NCBI GenBank assembly: GCA_016858145.1
Contig: JAEHOE010000121.1
Span: forward strand, 62,001 to 126,000
Length of the DNA stretch: 64,000 nucleotides
Direction: 5' to 3'
Origin: Edaphochlamys debaryana
Lineage: Eukaryota > Chlorophyta > Chlorophyceae > Chlamydomonadales
Part shown: positions 47,206 through 59,582 of the stretch, piece by piece
How the letters are laid out: each line of letters begins with the position of its first letter
Position numbering within the stretch: position 1 is the stretch's first letter
Position numbers and translations under genes: made by a program
Notes under the pieces: model-generated
Database searches by the model: none
What the model was told of the DNA's origin: nothing
The model's input: the letters and a program-made list of their open reading frames with translations, nothing else

Positions 47206-50200
47206 ATGGACGAGTTCGGGGAGAACCTGCCGTCCCCCGGCGACCTGGGCGTCTACACACGGACCGTGCCCGACGAGGTGGGCGCAAGGGAACCGGACTT
47301 GACTAGACTTACATGAGTCCACCCCGAGCCAGAGCAATCTAGCGGCCCCCAACGACGACAAGCCCGCAAACCCGGTGCTGGCTCACGGAAGGACACCTAG
47401 GCCCCCGCAAACCTCCAACCATCATGGTCAAGGAATCAGAAGAACGCCGGCATCCACGCCTGCACACACCCCTACTCACCCCCTCCTGGTCCAAGCCTGC
47501 AAACCCACCCCCCCCTAATCCTCCCCTCCTGCTCCAACAGTCTGGCCCCCTGGAATCAGACAACGACGACTCGGACGACGCCCCGCTCTACCCCACCACC
47601 TCCCGCTACCACTCCATCTTCACCCCCACCTCCAGCGGCGCCGTGGCCGCCGCAAACGCGTTCATGTCCATCGCAGCCGGCGCCCACTCCCAGTCCTCCA
47701 CCATGTCCGGCGCGGCGCCCGGGGCCTCCACCAGCGGTGCTGCTGGGCCTCACTTGGGCGGCGCCGACGCATCCATCGGCGGGGGACTGGACACGGACTC
47801 GGACGGAGACGGGGACGGCGAGGTGGACCTACGCAAGGTGGCCATGCTCACACGCACCGCATCCCAGTCTGCACGCTCCGCACGCACAGCCGCGGCGGCC
47901 GTCGCGGCACGCACCGCAGCGCTGTCGGACCGCATCGCCTCTGGGCTGAGCGCCGCGGACGCCGAGGAGGCGGTCGCTAGGATGAGCGCGGAGCACTCGG
48001 AGCACGGCAGCGTGGTCAGCATCGGGGCGGGGGGGTTGAGGGGCCTGTCCTCCAAGTCCCTGCCGTCGCACCCGAGCCCGGGGCACGACCCGGCAGGTAC
48101 CTGGGGCACGCCGGCCGTGGCGGAGGGCGACGAGGAGGGCGAGGACGGCAGCTTCAGCCGCCCGGCGGGAGGCTTTGCCGCGTCGGTGCCTCGCAGCGCC
48201 CGGGCAAGCGCGGGCGCTTCCGAGCCGCCATATCCCTACAAGCACGCCCGTCTCTCCATTGACCCGGACGAGTCTGAGGCGGAGGCGCAGGATGACCTGC
48301 CGCCCCCGCCCTACAGCACCCTCGCCTTCACCTCGGTGGACGTGCCTCCTGCGCCTTGGTCTTCAGAGCCTGCCGCCTCCTGGGGTGCCGAGCAGCCCCC
48401 CGCCTGGGCAGCTGACCCCGCGCCCTCCTGGGCCCCACAGAACCAGCAGAGGACCTCCGCGGGGGGCTCCCGGCCGCCCCCGCTCGACCCCCAGGCCCCA
48501 CCGCGCCTGGTCTATGGCCAGGACCCCCACACGCCCTCCACCACGACCACGGAGGCCTACCAGAGCCCCTACCCCGCCCTGTCGCGCGCCCACACCGCGG
48601 ACCCTTCAAACCACACTCCGACGCCCCCTCCCTACTCGCCCCGTGGAGGAGAAGGCGACGAGCTGCAGCCCGCCTTCTCCACTGTGGCGGTTGCTACCGC
48701 CCGCTCCAGCTCGGGGACCGACTACGGCCCCCCGACCGACAGCGGCACGGCCCTCGACAGCGGCGCTCCCTGGGCCACGTCCTTCTCGCAGAGCTGCCGC
48801 CTGGTGCGTGTGGCGCGGTGGCTGCCGAGCCTGGTGCTGGGTGGTTGACGTTGCTCTAGGGGGTGTGGAGAGCTGGGGATGCGTTTTGTGATGTGGGTCG
48901 GCGTTCAGGAGTGGGGCGAGGCTCGGCCTCGGCCGCTGGAAGAGAGCGGGAGCGGGAGCAGCGCAGAGCCCCAGCGCGTGTTGTGATGTTCGGGGACCAT
49001 GTGCCCGAGGCGCTCTCGTCTCGCTGACCCCTCACCCCAACCCAACCCACAACGTTTGCAGGCCCCCGGCATCGACCCAGATGCCCAGAGCTCCTCGGCC
49101 TATGAGGAGGCCTCGGGGATGGAGACGCCCGCCTCGGCACTGACCGCCGCTGGAGCCTACTTCCCAGCGGAACCCCCCGTGTGGGATAACGTAGACTTGG
49201 GCGGCCCCTCGGCCCGCGCCTCAGCCTCCGGCCACGTGTCTGCGGACGTGTCAGCTCGGGCCTCCGCCCGGCCGTCGGCCTCGGGTGTGGTCATGGGCGG
49301 CGGCGCCGGCGCTGACCGTAGGTCGGGGGCCGGGATGGAGCATGCGGGCGCGTGGGAGGGTCAGGAGGCGGGGGGCTTCGCGGCAGTCGCCAGGGGCTCG
49401 CCGCCGGGTTTTGGAGCCGCGGCGGCACCGTACGGGCAGCACGCGGAGCACGCACAGCACGCCGCCGCCTTTGGCTCGCCTGCGAAATCCGAGGCAGCGT
49501 CGCGGGCGTCGGCCAACGGGTCGCGGGGGTGGGAGGACGCGGCTGAGGGTGAGGGGGCCGGGGTGCGCTCACCAGGCGTCTCCCAGCCGGGGACCCAGCA
49601 TGGGGCAGCGGCAGCTGAGGCGTACCGGGCCAAGGCGCTGGCCGGAGCCGATGAGTTTGGGGACGAGCCCGAACCCTGGCATGCCTCGGGCTCAGCGGCC
49701 GCAGCTCCGGCGGCTGGCGCGTACGGCGGTGCTGTGGCGGATCTGGATCTGGGTCAGGAGGCCGGGCCTGAGGTGGACCCGGAAGTCGAAGCGGCGGCGG
49801 CCCTGGACGAATTTGGCGCTGCGGCGGCGGCGGGGCTGGTGGCGCCCGAGGTCCTGTCCCTCCTGGGCGTGGACGCCGGCGCAGCGGCGGCCGCAGCGGG
49901 CCTGCAGGGCAGGCAGGCCCATGCGGACGGCTCCCATGGACCCGGCCACATCCCCGGGCTGGGCCTTTCGGGCCTGGGCATCACGGGGGCGCCGGCAGTG
50001 GATGAGGAGGACGAGGACGACGAGGAGGAGGCGGAGGCCCTGGGTTACGCACCGCACCGGCACTCGGCAACGGGAGGCGCACGGGGCTCCGCGCACGCGC
50101 ACCCGGCGCCGCCCCGCCCCGCCTTGCCGCCCTCGCCCCCGCCGCCGCCACACGCCTTCGCGCACACGCACCCGATCGCCCAACAGGACCCAGAGGACGA

Positions 50201-53200
50201 GGAGGCGGAGGCGCTCGGTTACGTGGACTCGGGCGAACCGGAGATTGATCTGATCACGCCAGGGCTGCCGCCGCCATCCGGAGCCACGGCCCATCGGCCG
50301 CCGCTGCCGCCTCACGCCGCGCATTCGCCCGAGGCGGCCGGGGCGGAAGCGGCGCCGCACGCCCACGCAAGGGCCCCGGGCCTCGCGGCGCTCCCGCTCG
50401 TGAGCACGATGCGAAGGCTATCTTTGGAGCGGGGCCGGGACAAGGAGGTGGACCCGTTTGACGATGCGGACACGGAGGAGGAGGAGGGCGGGGACGATGA
50501 CGCGGACGACGAGATCCCGCTCGTCGCCGAGATGGAGCCGTACACGAAGCGGGTCGTGATTAACCGTACGGCAGGGTCCGCTGGCGGCGCGTCGGCGGTT
50601 TCGGCGGACTCCTCCCCTGAGTCTGGGAGCGGCAAGAAGAAGAAGAAGAAGGGACGCATGGCGGCGGCGATGGTGGCGGCAACGGCGGGCCTGGCGGCGA
50701 TGGCTGGTTCTGCGGTGGCGGCGGTGGCGACGGCGGGGCGGTCGGTGGTGGCGACCGTGTCCTCGCCGCCCGGGGTGGGTGCGGTCGTGGGAGCGGCCGG
50801 CAGCGCGGGAGGAGCGGCGGCGGCGCTGCAGTCTCGGCACTCGGCGGTGAGAGGGGGCCGGGAGATCTCGGGATGGCCAGGCAGATGGGCTGTGGGGGTC
50901 ACCTGTGTGGGGTGTAGGGTTCGGCATGCTAGGGAGGACGCGCGTACAGCACTCACACGGCTGCCCCAAGCAACCCTGCTTTCGCCGGCCCCACCTCAAC
51001 ACCACAGGAGCACTCGCCGGGCGTTGGCATTGGCTTGGCGGCCGGCGTGGCAGCGGCCACGGTGAGCGCAGCCGCAGTGCACCACGCTCAGGCCAGCGCG
51101 CCTCCACAGACCCCACCGCCGCCGGCGCAGCAGCCACAGGCTTCCTCCGCGCAGCCCGCCGGAACGCCCCCGCCCGCCGCCTCCCCAGCGCCTGCGTCTG
51201 CTCAGACCACGCCGCAGCCCACGGGCCCACCTGCGGGGTCGCCACCGCTTCCCACCAGCGTGCGCCCCAGCGCATCTCCCGCTATCGTACCCGGCCAGGC
51301 GCCGCCAGGGCCCGCGCCCCAGCAGCCCACACCTTCACCCTCGCCCAGCCCACCGGGCCCACCCCACCCCCAGCAGCAGCAACCGCACCCCCAGGGGATA
51401 CCACCGGGCGCCGCTGCCCGGGGCATGGCTGGGCCCAACATGCCGCCAGGCCCAGGCGGGCCCAGGCCGCCGGGACCGGGCATGCCGGGCGGACCGGGGC
51501 CTTCCTCGGGCCCCATGCAGGGCGCGCCGTACCACCAGGGCCCGGCTGGGCCCGGCTACGGCCCGCCGGGACGGCCGCATCAGCCCTTCCCCAACGGCCA
51601 GAGCCCGCCAGGGGTGCGGCCGCCGGGCATGCCTCACGGGGGCCCCATGCCGGGCGGCCCTCACGGCCCGTCTCCACGGCCGGGCATGCCTCCGCACGGG
51701 AGCCCGCCGGGATCAGGGCCGGGAGGCGCTCCGCACCCTCACCCACACCCCGGCATGATGACCCCACCACACGGGCCCGGCGGACCTCCGGGACTGCCCC
51801 CCGGCGCTCGCCCGCCAATGCCCGGTGGCCCTGGGGGCTCTCCTCCCGGTGTGGGACCAGGAGGGCCGCACTACGGTCCGCATCCGGGCCCGCTGGGGCC
51901 CTTCCCAGGCCCAGGGCCCCACCCGGGCCCGCCTGGCTCAGCTGGCCCGCGCCCTCAAGGTCCTGGCGGGCCGATGGGGCCTAGAGGGCAACCTGCGGGC
52001 CCAGGCGGGCCCATGGGCCCGGGTGCCGGAATGCGACCGCCGGGTCCTCCCGGGCCCATGCAGGGCAGCCCGCCGGGACCTGGGGCGCTGCCTCCGGGGG
52101 CCAGGGGAATGCCGGGGCCGGGCGGGCCGCCTCAGCCCATGCGGTGAGTGGGCCGGCAGAGGACACACTGGGGCTGGAGAAGTGAGGGAAGTCTACAGAG
52201 CGGAGGCGGACGTGCGAAAGGGCTGCGGCTTCGCTGCCCTGCCCTGCCCTGCCCTGCCCTGCCCTGCCCCGCACTCCTGCTTGGCGCGAACCCGCACACC
52301 CACCTGCTCCCCTCCCCCCCGTGCAGGCCGGGGATGCCCCCAGGCGCTCGGCCGCCGCCGCCGCCCGCCGGCTTCTCGCCCCAGGTGACGGGGCAGAGCC
52401 TCAACAGCCCCTACCCGGGCCTTCTCTACACCGAGGGAAGGGACGCGGTAAGTCAAGCCCCCGCCCCCGTCCAGACCCCAGGATGCTTTCCCTGCTTTAA
52501 ACACCCTCCCGCATTACGCCATCCTCCGATACGCTCCGTGGGGTGCTGCTTCTGCTCGAACACCGGAATGCAAGCTAGCCGTTCTGGGTAGCCTCACCAC
52601 GCCTCGCCTCGCCTCGCCACCCCAACCTGGCCCTTATTCCTCGCCGCCGTCCCTCCCTCCCCCGGCCCCCAGCTGGGCCGGCCCGTGATCGTGCTCAACA
52701 CGGCCATGCTGCCCCCCAACGCCAAGAAGGCGGAGGTGCTGGAGTTCGTGCTGGGGCAGATGCTGCCGCTGGTGCAGCGGGTGAGCGGTGGCGGCAGAGC
52801 GGGGGCAGGGTTGGGAGCGCGGCGGTTTGCAACGTGGGAGCGGGCACAGAAGGTTGACGCAAGGGAGGAGGGGGCTGGCAGCGGCGAGCTCGACTCTTGA
52901 CAATCCTGACGGTGACACCGTCTGTGTTGCGCTCGCTTCTTCCTCGATCGGCCGCCGCCTTTCCTCGCCCTTGACAAGATCCCTCCCTCCCCACCTCCTC
53001 CCGCAATCCCGCTCAGCAACAAACACCCCTCCTCCTCCCCCTGTGCCCCCAGGAGTACGTCCTGGTGGTCCTGTCCCTGGCCATGGGCGTGCAGGCGCGG
53101 CCCGTGTCAGCCACCTGGGCCATGGGCGCCTACCGGTCCCTCGCCAAGCCATGTGGGTCGGGGGCTGCTTGGGCAGATAGGGCGGGCGCTCGGCTGCAGG

Positions 53201-54501
53201 CCACCGCGCCCTGGCCTGCTAGGACGGGATGGGGGGGTGAGGGGAGGGGCGGGGTGAGTCTTCTGGAGGAAGCCGGCCCTTGAAGGCGCCACATGGTGGT
53301 CGTACCGCATGCGCTCACCAACACCGCCTGCCCCCTGCCCTGCCCGCCCCCCACCCCCAGACCGCAAGAACGTCAAGCACATTGTCATGGTGCAGCCCAG
53401 TGCCTGGACGCGCGCGCTGCTGATGCTGGCGCAGCCCTTCGTGAGCCGCAAGGCGGCGCATAAGGTCAAGAAGGTGTGGCCTTGTGTGGGGGCTGGGCAG
53501 GGCGAGGACGGAGGAGGCGGCCGGCAGAGGAGCGCGGGAGGCAAGAGCAGCGCCGCAGCCCTTCCCTGCCCTCACGCAAACACCATTCGCTCCTTTCGGC
53601 CACCCCATCATCGATACCATCCTTCGCCCTCTTTCCTATTTACCAGGTGGACAACCTGGCTCAGATCACGGCCGGCACCGACGGCGAGGTGCGCCTCGAG
53701 TCCCTCGGCGCCAGATTCATCCGCGAGATCCAGTACGGCTTGGGCGCATCGCCCCTGGCGGGATTCACGGGCAGCGACGGAGCGCCGCCGGGCGGCAGCA
53801 GGCCCGGCGGGCCCGGCCCGGGCCCGGGCCCAGGCCCCAGCGGGATGCCGCGGGGCCCGCCGGGCATGCCGCCCGGCGGCGGGCCGGGCATGCGGCCGAT
53901 GGGGCCGCCGGGGATGATGGGGCCTCGCCCCGGCATGCCCATGCACCCGGGTCAGATGGGCGGGCCTCGGTCCATGATGGGCCCGGGGCCTGGGCCCGGC
54001 GGCGTGTCGATGCAGGGCGGGCCGATGGGGCCGCCAGGCCCAGGCGGGCCCAGGCCTCCGGGCCTGCTGATGCCACACGGCCCAGGCTCCAGGCCCCCCA
54101 CGGCCGGCGCCGCGACGCCGGTCTATGGCCCGGGTCCATCCCGCAGCGCCGTCAACACGGCCGGGTCCCCCACCCCTCCCTCCAGCGGTGGCAGCTTCCG
54201 TATGCCGGGCCCAGGCCCCGGCCACGGCCCCGGCCCCAGCTCGGGTGGTCCGGGCGGCATGGGCCCAGGCAGCGGTCCGGGGGGCAGGCCGGGCATGGGA
54301 GGACCGGGCATGGGAGGACCCGGCATGGGACCGGGTGGGCCCCGCACCCCTGGGCCCGCCGGCACGCCGCCGCCGGGCATGGGGCCGGGCGGTAGCTTCC
54401 GGGGCCCGCCGGGGCAGGGCCAGGGACAGATGCAGGGGGGCTTCGTGACGCCCCCGCCCATGCCGCGCCCCGGTGGGCCGATGCACAGTCCGGGCCGGTG
54501 A
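47206..54501 (+). CDS. Giant low-complexity protein with CRAL-TRIO/BCH-like domain
   Basis: Nine exons join in phase: 47206-47277, 47541-48803, 49062-50846, 51008-52143, 52327-52447, 52673-52780, 53053-53152, 53361-53473, 53647-54501, giving 1850 residues. Residues 1-1040 are Ser/Ala/Gly-rich with acidic clusters, PPPPY/PPPYSP motifs and a KKKKKKGRM basic patch followed by an Ala/Val-rich hydrophobic stretch. Residues 1041-1455 are Pro/Gly/Met/His-rich repeats (GGP, PGPGMPG). A folded domain at about 1460-1590 runs GRPVIVLNTAMLPPNAKK, EYVLVVLSLAMGVQARP, YRKNVKHIVMVQPSAWTR, QPFVSRKAAHKVKKVDNL, matching the divergent CRAL-TRIO (BCH, GDAP2/BNIP2-like) fold that binds lipids or small GTPases. A second Gly/Pro/Met-rich arm ends the protein. 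A membrane-linked scaffold role is inference. The start ATG 47206 lies in a short first exon (MDEFGENLPSPGD). Confidence 0.85.
52233..52269 (+). repeat. CTGCC pentamer microsatellite
   Basis: About seven tandem copies of CTGCC in the intron 52144-52326 of the CRAL-TRIO-like gene. Confidence 0.85.
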
Positions 54502-55902
54502 GGAGGTGTGAGAGCGGGTGCAGCCCAGCTGGAGGGCCGAGCCGCGGCTGGTAGAAAGGGCTGGCTCCAACATCCAAGGCACGCCCGGACGTGCGATGAG
54601 GAGTAAGCTGAGGGCGATGGCACGAGCCCGGCAGAGCAGTAAGCAGTGAGCAGCCCCCAATAGATCACGCGTTTGGTCTCGTGGTGCGTGGTATGATGCC
54701 TGGTCTGTGATCTGAAGGTGTGGAGGACCGGAGCTAGATAGTACGGTGGGCCAGTCTCAGCACAGGCTGGTGAGGGCGACCGGCCAGTCGGCGTCCTTCG
54801 GGCGGTAGGAAGGGTTCTTGTATCGGACACGCGCTGGTATGCGTGCGACGCAGCAGTGATTACGTGGTCGGGAGAGCCTCGTGAGGTGCGTAGGGCAGCG
54901 CAGGGCACCTGACGGGGGGGGGAGGCTGGCTCATGGCATGGGACGGGGGGCGCTTAGCGGATCTAGATTAATGAGGATTCGATCATGAGGACGCAGGGGT
55001 ACGCGTCGCGTGGGTGCGGGTTCATGGGCGCGTGGGCGCAGCGGCAGCAGTACCGCTGTACCGGCATGATGCGTTGGTCCTGATCACGTTCGGAAGGCAG
55101 GGAGCAGGCATCATGGCCATTCTTGGATGGATCCTGGATTCCTGGCTATCGGCAGGGCGAATAGGACAGTGAGCATACTTGCAGCATGTGCAGTCCAGAA
55201 GCGCCCGCATCTAGGGAAGGGACACACTATATGCTTCAACCGGGGGAAGGGTGCATGAGACATAGCCCCCGTGTAGCACACCGGCAGCATGGCTACGTCA
55301 GCCTACCGGAGAAGGGCACGAACGGGCCGCACTACGCCGCCCAGGTCCCAGCCAGAGTCTTGCCAGCAACGCATGAGCCCAACTCGCCTCGCAAGCATGG
55401 AAAGGGCCCAGCGCGCGCGGTGGTGCTGAGCAACACAGGTGACTGCCAGCACCAAAGGACTATGTCCCGACGTGTGGTGAGGCACGACCTCAGCCAAATG
55501 TATGACCACACTCAACGCTCTACTCGAAATAACAGCGCTACCTTGCTGCACACTCTCTCCGGCGACCAGCGGCCCCACGCTGCGCCACGAAGCACTGACA
55601 TCCAGCATGGTTGTACAGCATAATGGTACAGCATGTTGTACAATCCTTATGACAGGTCTTCGCAGGCTGTAGGCAGCGTGCAGGCCGTGTGGGCGGTTTG
55701 AGTCTGCGCTCTCTCTCCGCAGTGTGCAGTTCCGCCCTAGCCCCACACCATGGCGCTTAACATCCCCTATCGTACAACCATGATCCCCTACTCGTACAAC
55801 TTACAAACCCAACTTACAACCCCATCTCGGAAGCCATGCAAGCGTGTCAGGGCTCCACCCAGAGCAGGCGCGGAGGTCCGGGCTGCAGTTCCAGGCGGGC
55901 CC
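54502..55902. other. Intergenic between convergent genes
   Basis: The 1.4 kb holds the 3' UTRs of the CRAL-TRIO-like gene (plus) and the lipase (minus). No gene was recognised. Repeated GTACAGCAT/TTGTACAA words occur at 55612-55642. Confidence 0.45.
55801..55818 (-). terminator. Two TGTAA poly(A) motifs downstream of the lipase
   Basis: TTACA at 55801-55805 and 55814-55818 reads TGTAA twice on the minus strand, 85-102 bases after the lipase stop codon. This is the usual spacing and motif for green-algal polyadenylation. Confidence 0.5.
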
Positions 55903-58900
55903 TCACGCATTGGGCCCGATGGGGCCCGCCAAGAAGCGCATGACGTCATCGTACAGCGCCTCCTTGGCATCGATGCCCCTGGGGGATGATGGGACACGGG
56001 CCCAAGTCTGTCAGCTCAAGAATGGGACGGAATTCTGGAGGCATTTGTCACGTTCTCAAGACGCATACGAGTAGGCAGCAGCGTAGCAACCGACCAGCCG
56101 CTCGTGTCTGGCACCTAGGCTTGCAGCGCGTGTGCAGCCTCCGCTAGCGAGCCGTACAGTGCTGGTGACTCACCACACGAAGTCAAGATGTTCGTACGCC
56201 TCCAGTACGGTCGCAAGGCGTACGACGCCGGCCCCCAGCGACTCCCGCAGGTACTCGAGGTCCAGGGGGGTGGACATCCGGTCCTGAAAGGCGGGAAAGG
56301 GAAAGGGGAGGAGAAGGCCGAGGCCAAAGGCGTGTGGAGCAAGAACCGTCTAGCAGGAAGAGCTCGAGTCTGAAGTCCCCAGCAAGGGTCCTCCGCACGC
56401 ACCTGTAAACCCGAGAAGATGGCCAGCGGAGTGGTGATGGCGCTGAGGTTGTAGCGAGGCGGCTGCAGGCTGCCGTACATGAGTTGGTTGCAGCGGCCGT
56501 TGGGGCAGTCTGCGCGGGGCAGGCGCGACGGTGGACGTCAGGCTCCCCCTCCTCCGCCAAAGCCACCGACACACCTGTACGTCTCAGTGCGGGTTCCGCT
56601 GCCCTAGAGCAACCCCTGGCAGCAGCGACGCGGTTGCCGCCGGCTCACCCGGGCCGAAGTCGAACAGTCGCATGGAGTTGGGGGCGCGCGCCCGCACCGC
56701 CTGGGCCCAGTGGGCCATGTTTTGGACGCTGCGGGGCGGAGTCGGTGGGTGGACGGGGGGCAGAGCGTGGGGAGGCGAAGGTATGCAGTGTATCTGCGGC
56801 GGCTGCGGTGAAGGCTCTGGCCGGGGCAATACAAGCTCAAGCGCTGTTGCTGGCAGTAAGGCGCACCTGGTTCCCGCGGGGGTGTAGGAGAGGTAGAGCG
56901 GCAGCCGGCTGTTGTCCAGGTTGTCCGGGTTGTAGCCGCACAGGGCCTACAGCCGTGAAACGGGGAGCGAAGGGAGTCGAGACTTGGGCGGCAGCAACCG
57001 GTGTGCAAGATCAGGGAACCCACCGAGCAACCTCCTCTCCACCAGCCCAGCCGCTGCCCCCCGCCGCGCTCACCGCCAGGAAGGACACGCAGAGGTAGGG
57101 CTGCAGCGCGCACAGCCCCCCCTCCAGCGCCGCCACCAGGGCATCAGAGGGCAGGAACTCGTGCAGCCCCAGCAGCGAGAACATCTGCGAAGGGCGGATA
57201 GGGAGGCGTGGGGATACAGGCATGGCCGGACTCCGCCTGGCCGCCTGACGAGCCGCTACGCGGGCCCCGCCCTTTCCACGTGAACTCTGCCAGGTCCCAA
57301 CCCCAGGCCCCTCTCAAGCCCCGTCCAGGCCCGCCCAGGCCCACATCGTCCGTGTTCAGAGTCGCCATGGCCAGCAGCGGCACCGACGTGATGTGCTTGG
57401 CCACCGCCACAGGGGCCAGCAGCACCGCCCGCTCCACCAGGCCGGGGGGCAGCGAGGGGGGGCGCGGGGCCGCGCCCGCCTCCCCGCCCGAGCCGGCCAG
57501 GGCGGCCAGGATTACGGTGGTGCCCTGGGGGCAGGGCGTGTTGGCCGCAGATATAAGAAGGCCATGCATCGTGCAACATATTTTGAAGGTATGCGGGAAG
57601 GGGATACACAGCATGGTGCTTAGCCTACCTGGGAGTGCCCCAGGTAGGAGAGCGAGGCCACACCGCTGGTGCAGGCGGCGTCTGTGCGGAGGACACGAGG
57701 GCAGGCGAGCGGGTCAGAATGCTGGTTGAAGTGGGGGAGAGGTGAGGGCAGCGAGACTAAGCAACTGGTCGCAACATAGGTCGCACGTTCGTCTCACACG
57801 TGAGCATGGCGGGTAGGTCGTACTGCGCCATCTCGTCGTACGACCACTGCCAGAACCGTACATCGGCTGGCTCCAGGGCCATGTGCGTACGGGAGAGGGT
57901 GTTGCCCCGTACGTTGCCGAGCCATACATCGTAGCCTGGGAAAGGGGGAGAGGGGTACCGTATTTCCGAGAGGGGCACTGGTGTCCGGAGGGTCAGGCAC
58001 CACACGTGAAACCGGAGCCACAGCAGGTTGCACCCACACACCCTGGAGGGCCAGACCCGGCTAGCTGCACGTTGCATTGACCCACACACCCTGCCCATCG
58101 AGCAGTCCCTGGCACCCATCCAACCCACTTCGGTAATGCCCCCTCGGTAATGCCAGACCCTTCTCCCTCCCCTCCCCTGCTAACCCCACCCCCCACACGC
58201 ATCCTCACCCTGGTCCGCCAAGAGGAACGCCAGGCTCCTGCCCGGCCCATTGACCAGGAAACCCGCGGCGCTGTCCAGCAGCCCGTGCTGGAGAAACACC
58301 ACGGGCCGGCCTCCAGCCCCGGCCCCGGCCCCAACCCCGCCGCTCTCCGAACCAGAGGCGGCCCCCGCTCCTGCGCTGCGCTGCGCTGCGCCGGTGCGGC
58401 CTGGGTGGCTTCGCTCCAGCCAGCCCTGGCAGATGTCTGACGGCTTGGCACCGCTGCCGCCTGCTCGGCCGGCTGCTGGCTCTGACCGGTCCTCTGTTGT
58501 GGAGCTGCGTGTGGCGCTGTCGGCTTGTGTACGGGCAGAAGCCGTAGTACGGGCAGTAGCGCTCGTGGAGGCGGTGGAGGCGGCTGCTGCTGTTTGTAAA
58601 GTGGCGGTGGTTTTGATGGCGGCGGCGGCTCCGGCCCCACGGAGGCCGTGGAGTCGGCGCCGTGATGATGAGGTCCGCGGCGCCGCCGCCGCGTCCAGTG
58701 CCGTACGGGAAGCGGTTGGAGATGAGTCATCGCCGTACGGCATGCGCAGGAGCGTCAGCACGAAGCCGTCCTCCGTCACCACCTGGTGCACTTGGAGGGG
58801 GTAGCCGTACGGCAGGACGAGCTCTGGGGGCCCAGGCAGAGAGGGAGGGAGCTTCAGGCAGGGAGGCTGAGCGAGGCCCTGGAACTGTGGAGGAAGCCAC

Positions 58901-59222
58901 GTCAAGCCAGTGGCGTAGCTTGGCAGGGTATGGCAACAGAGGCATGTGGGGTGGCCGTTGGCACCGGCATAGGACCTTTTGGTGTGGGCACCGCGGGTGG
59001 GCATCCGCGCACAGGCTCTGGCAGGCACCTGCGTCGGCGCCACGCTGGCCCCCCAAGGTCGCTTGAGCACTCACGTTCTACGCGGTCCAGGGCATCCGCA
59101 CGAAATGCAACGTGGGGGTCCTGGTGGGGCTCCTCGGCAAGAGCGAGCGACATGGCCGACGCCAAGGCCAAGGCCAAGGCAAGGGCCAGAGCTAGGGTCG
59201 TCTGCCACGCCATCGTTATCAT
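55903..59222 (-). CDS. Acid-lipase-family triacylglycerol/steryl-ester lipase
   Basis: Secretory-pathway alpha/beta hydrolase of the gastric/lysosomal acid lipase family, cleaving neutral lipid esters. Eleven exons join in phase: 59075-59222, 58209-58823, 57798-57935, 57629-57681, 57354-57524, 57074-57184, 56867-56946, 56649-56728, 56403-56509, 56174-56283, 55903-55978 (562 residues). Two in-frame ATGs (59222, 59213) both precede a signal peptide with an [11 protein letters not shown] core. The AB-lipase N-terminal motif is [20 protein letters not shown]; the oxyanion loop is [14 protein letters not shown]; the fold continues with [16 protein letters not shown]. Catalytic residues are S317 (LGHSQGTT), D502 ([14 protein letters not shown]) and H533 (YEHLDFVWG). 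An unusual Ser/Ala/Thr/Arg-rich insertion of about 125 residues (about 85-210) separates the N-terminal motif from the oxyanion loop. The complete triad suggests an active enzyme. Confidence 0.93.
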
Positions 59223-59582
59223 ATAGTGGACAACAGCGCAATTGAGGTGGGCTCCCGTGTTTTGCTCTGCCAGCCGATGGCTAATCGCGCGAGCCCGTCG
59301 CGGTCTGTCAACACCCATCCAACCCGAGTGCATAGAGATGCACTTGCAGAACTTTGTAGTCAATCCCCCTATCCCGCTCGTGCAGTCTCCTGTGCCGCGA
59401 CCCCTCCACCGTGGAAACCCTTGCCTTCAGCTTTGGGCTTGCCACTGCACACTTTCAGTGCTGCCCAAGGTCTAGCCTAGTCACTCGAGAGGCAACGCGA
59501 GGCCACAGTGCGAGGCCTCGGGTCCACTGGTCCTGGCGAGCTCGCTTGCTCCTCTTCAAGCGGCGTCCGCGCACCGGTCGCA
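59223..59582. promoter_or_regulatory. Divergent intergenic region (lipase / plastid protein)
   Basis: The 360 bases between two start codons on opposite strands must hold both 5' UTRs and likely a bidirectional promoter. No specific element was identified. Confidence 0.5.
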
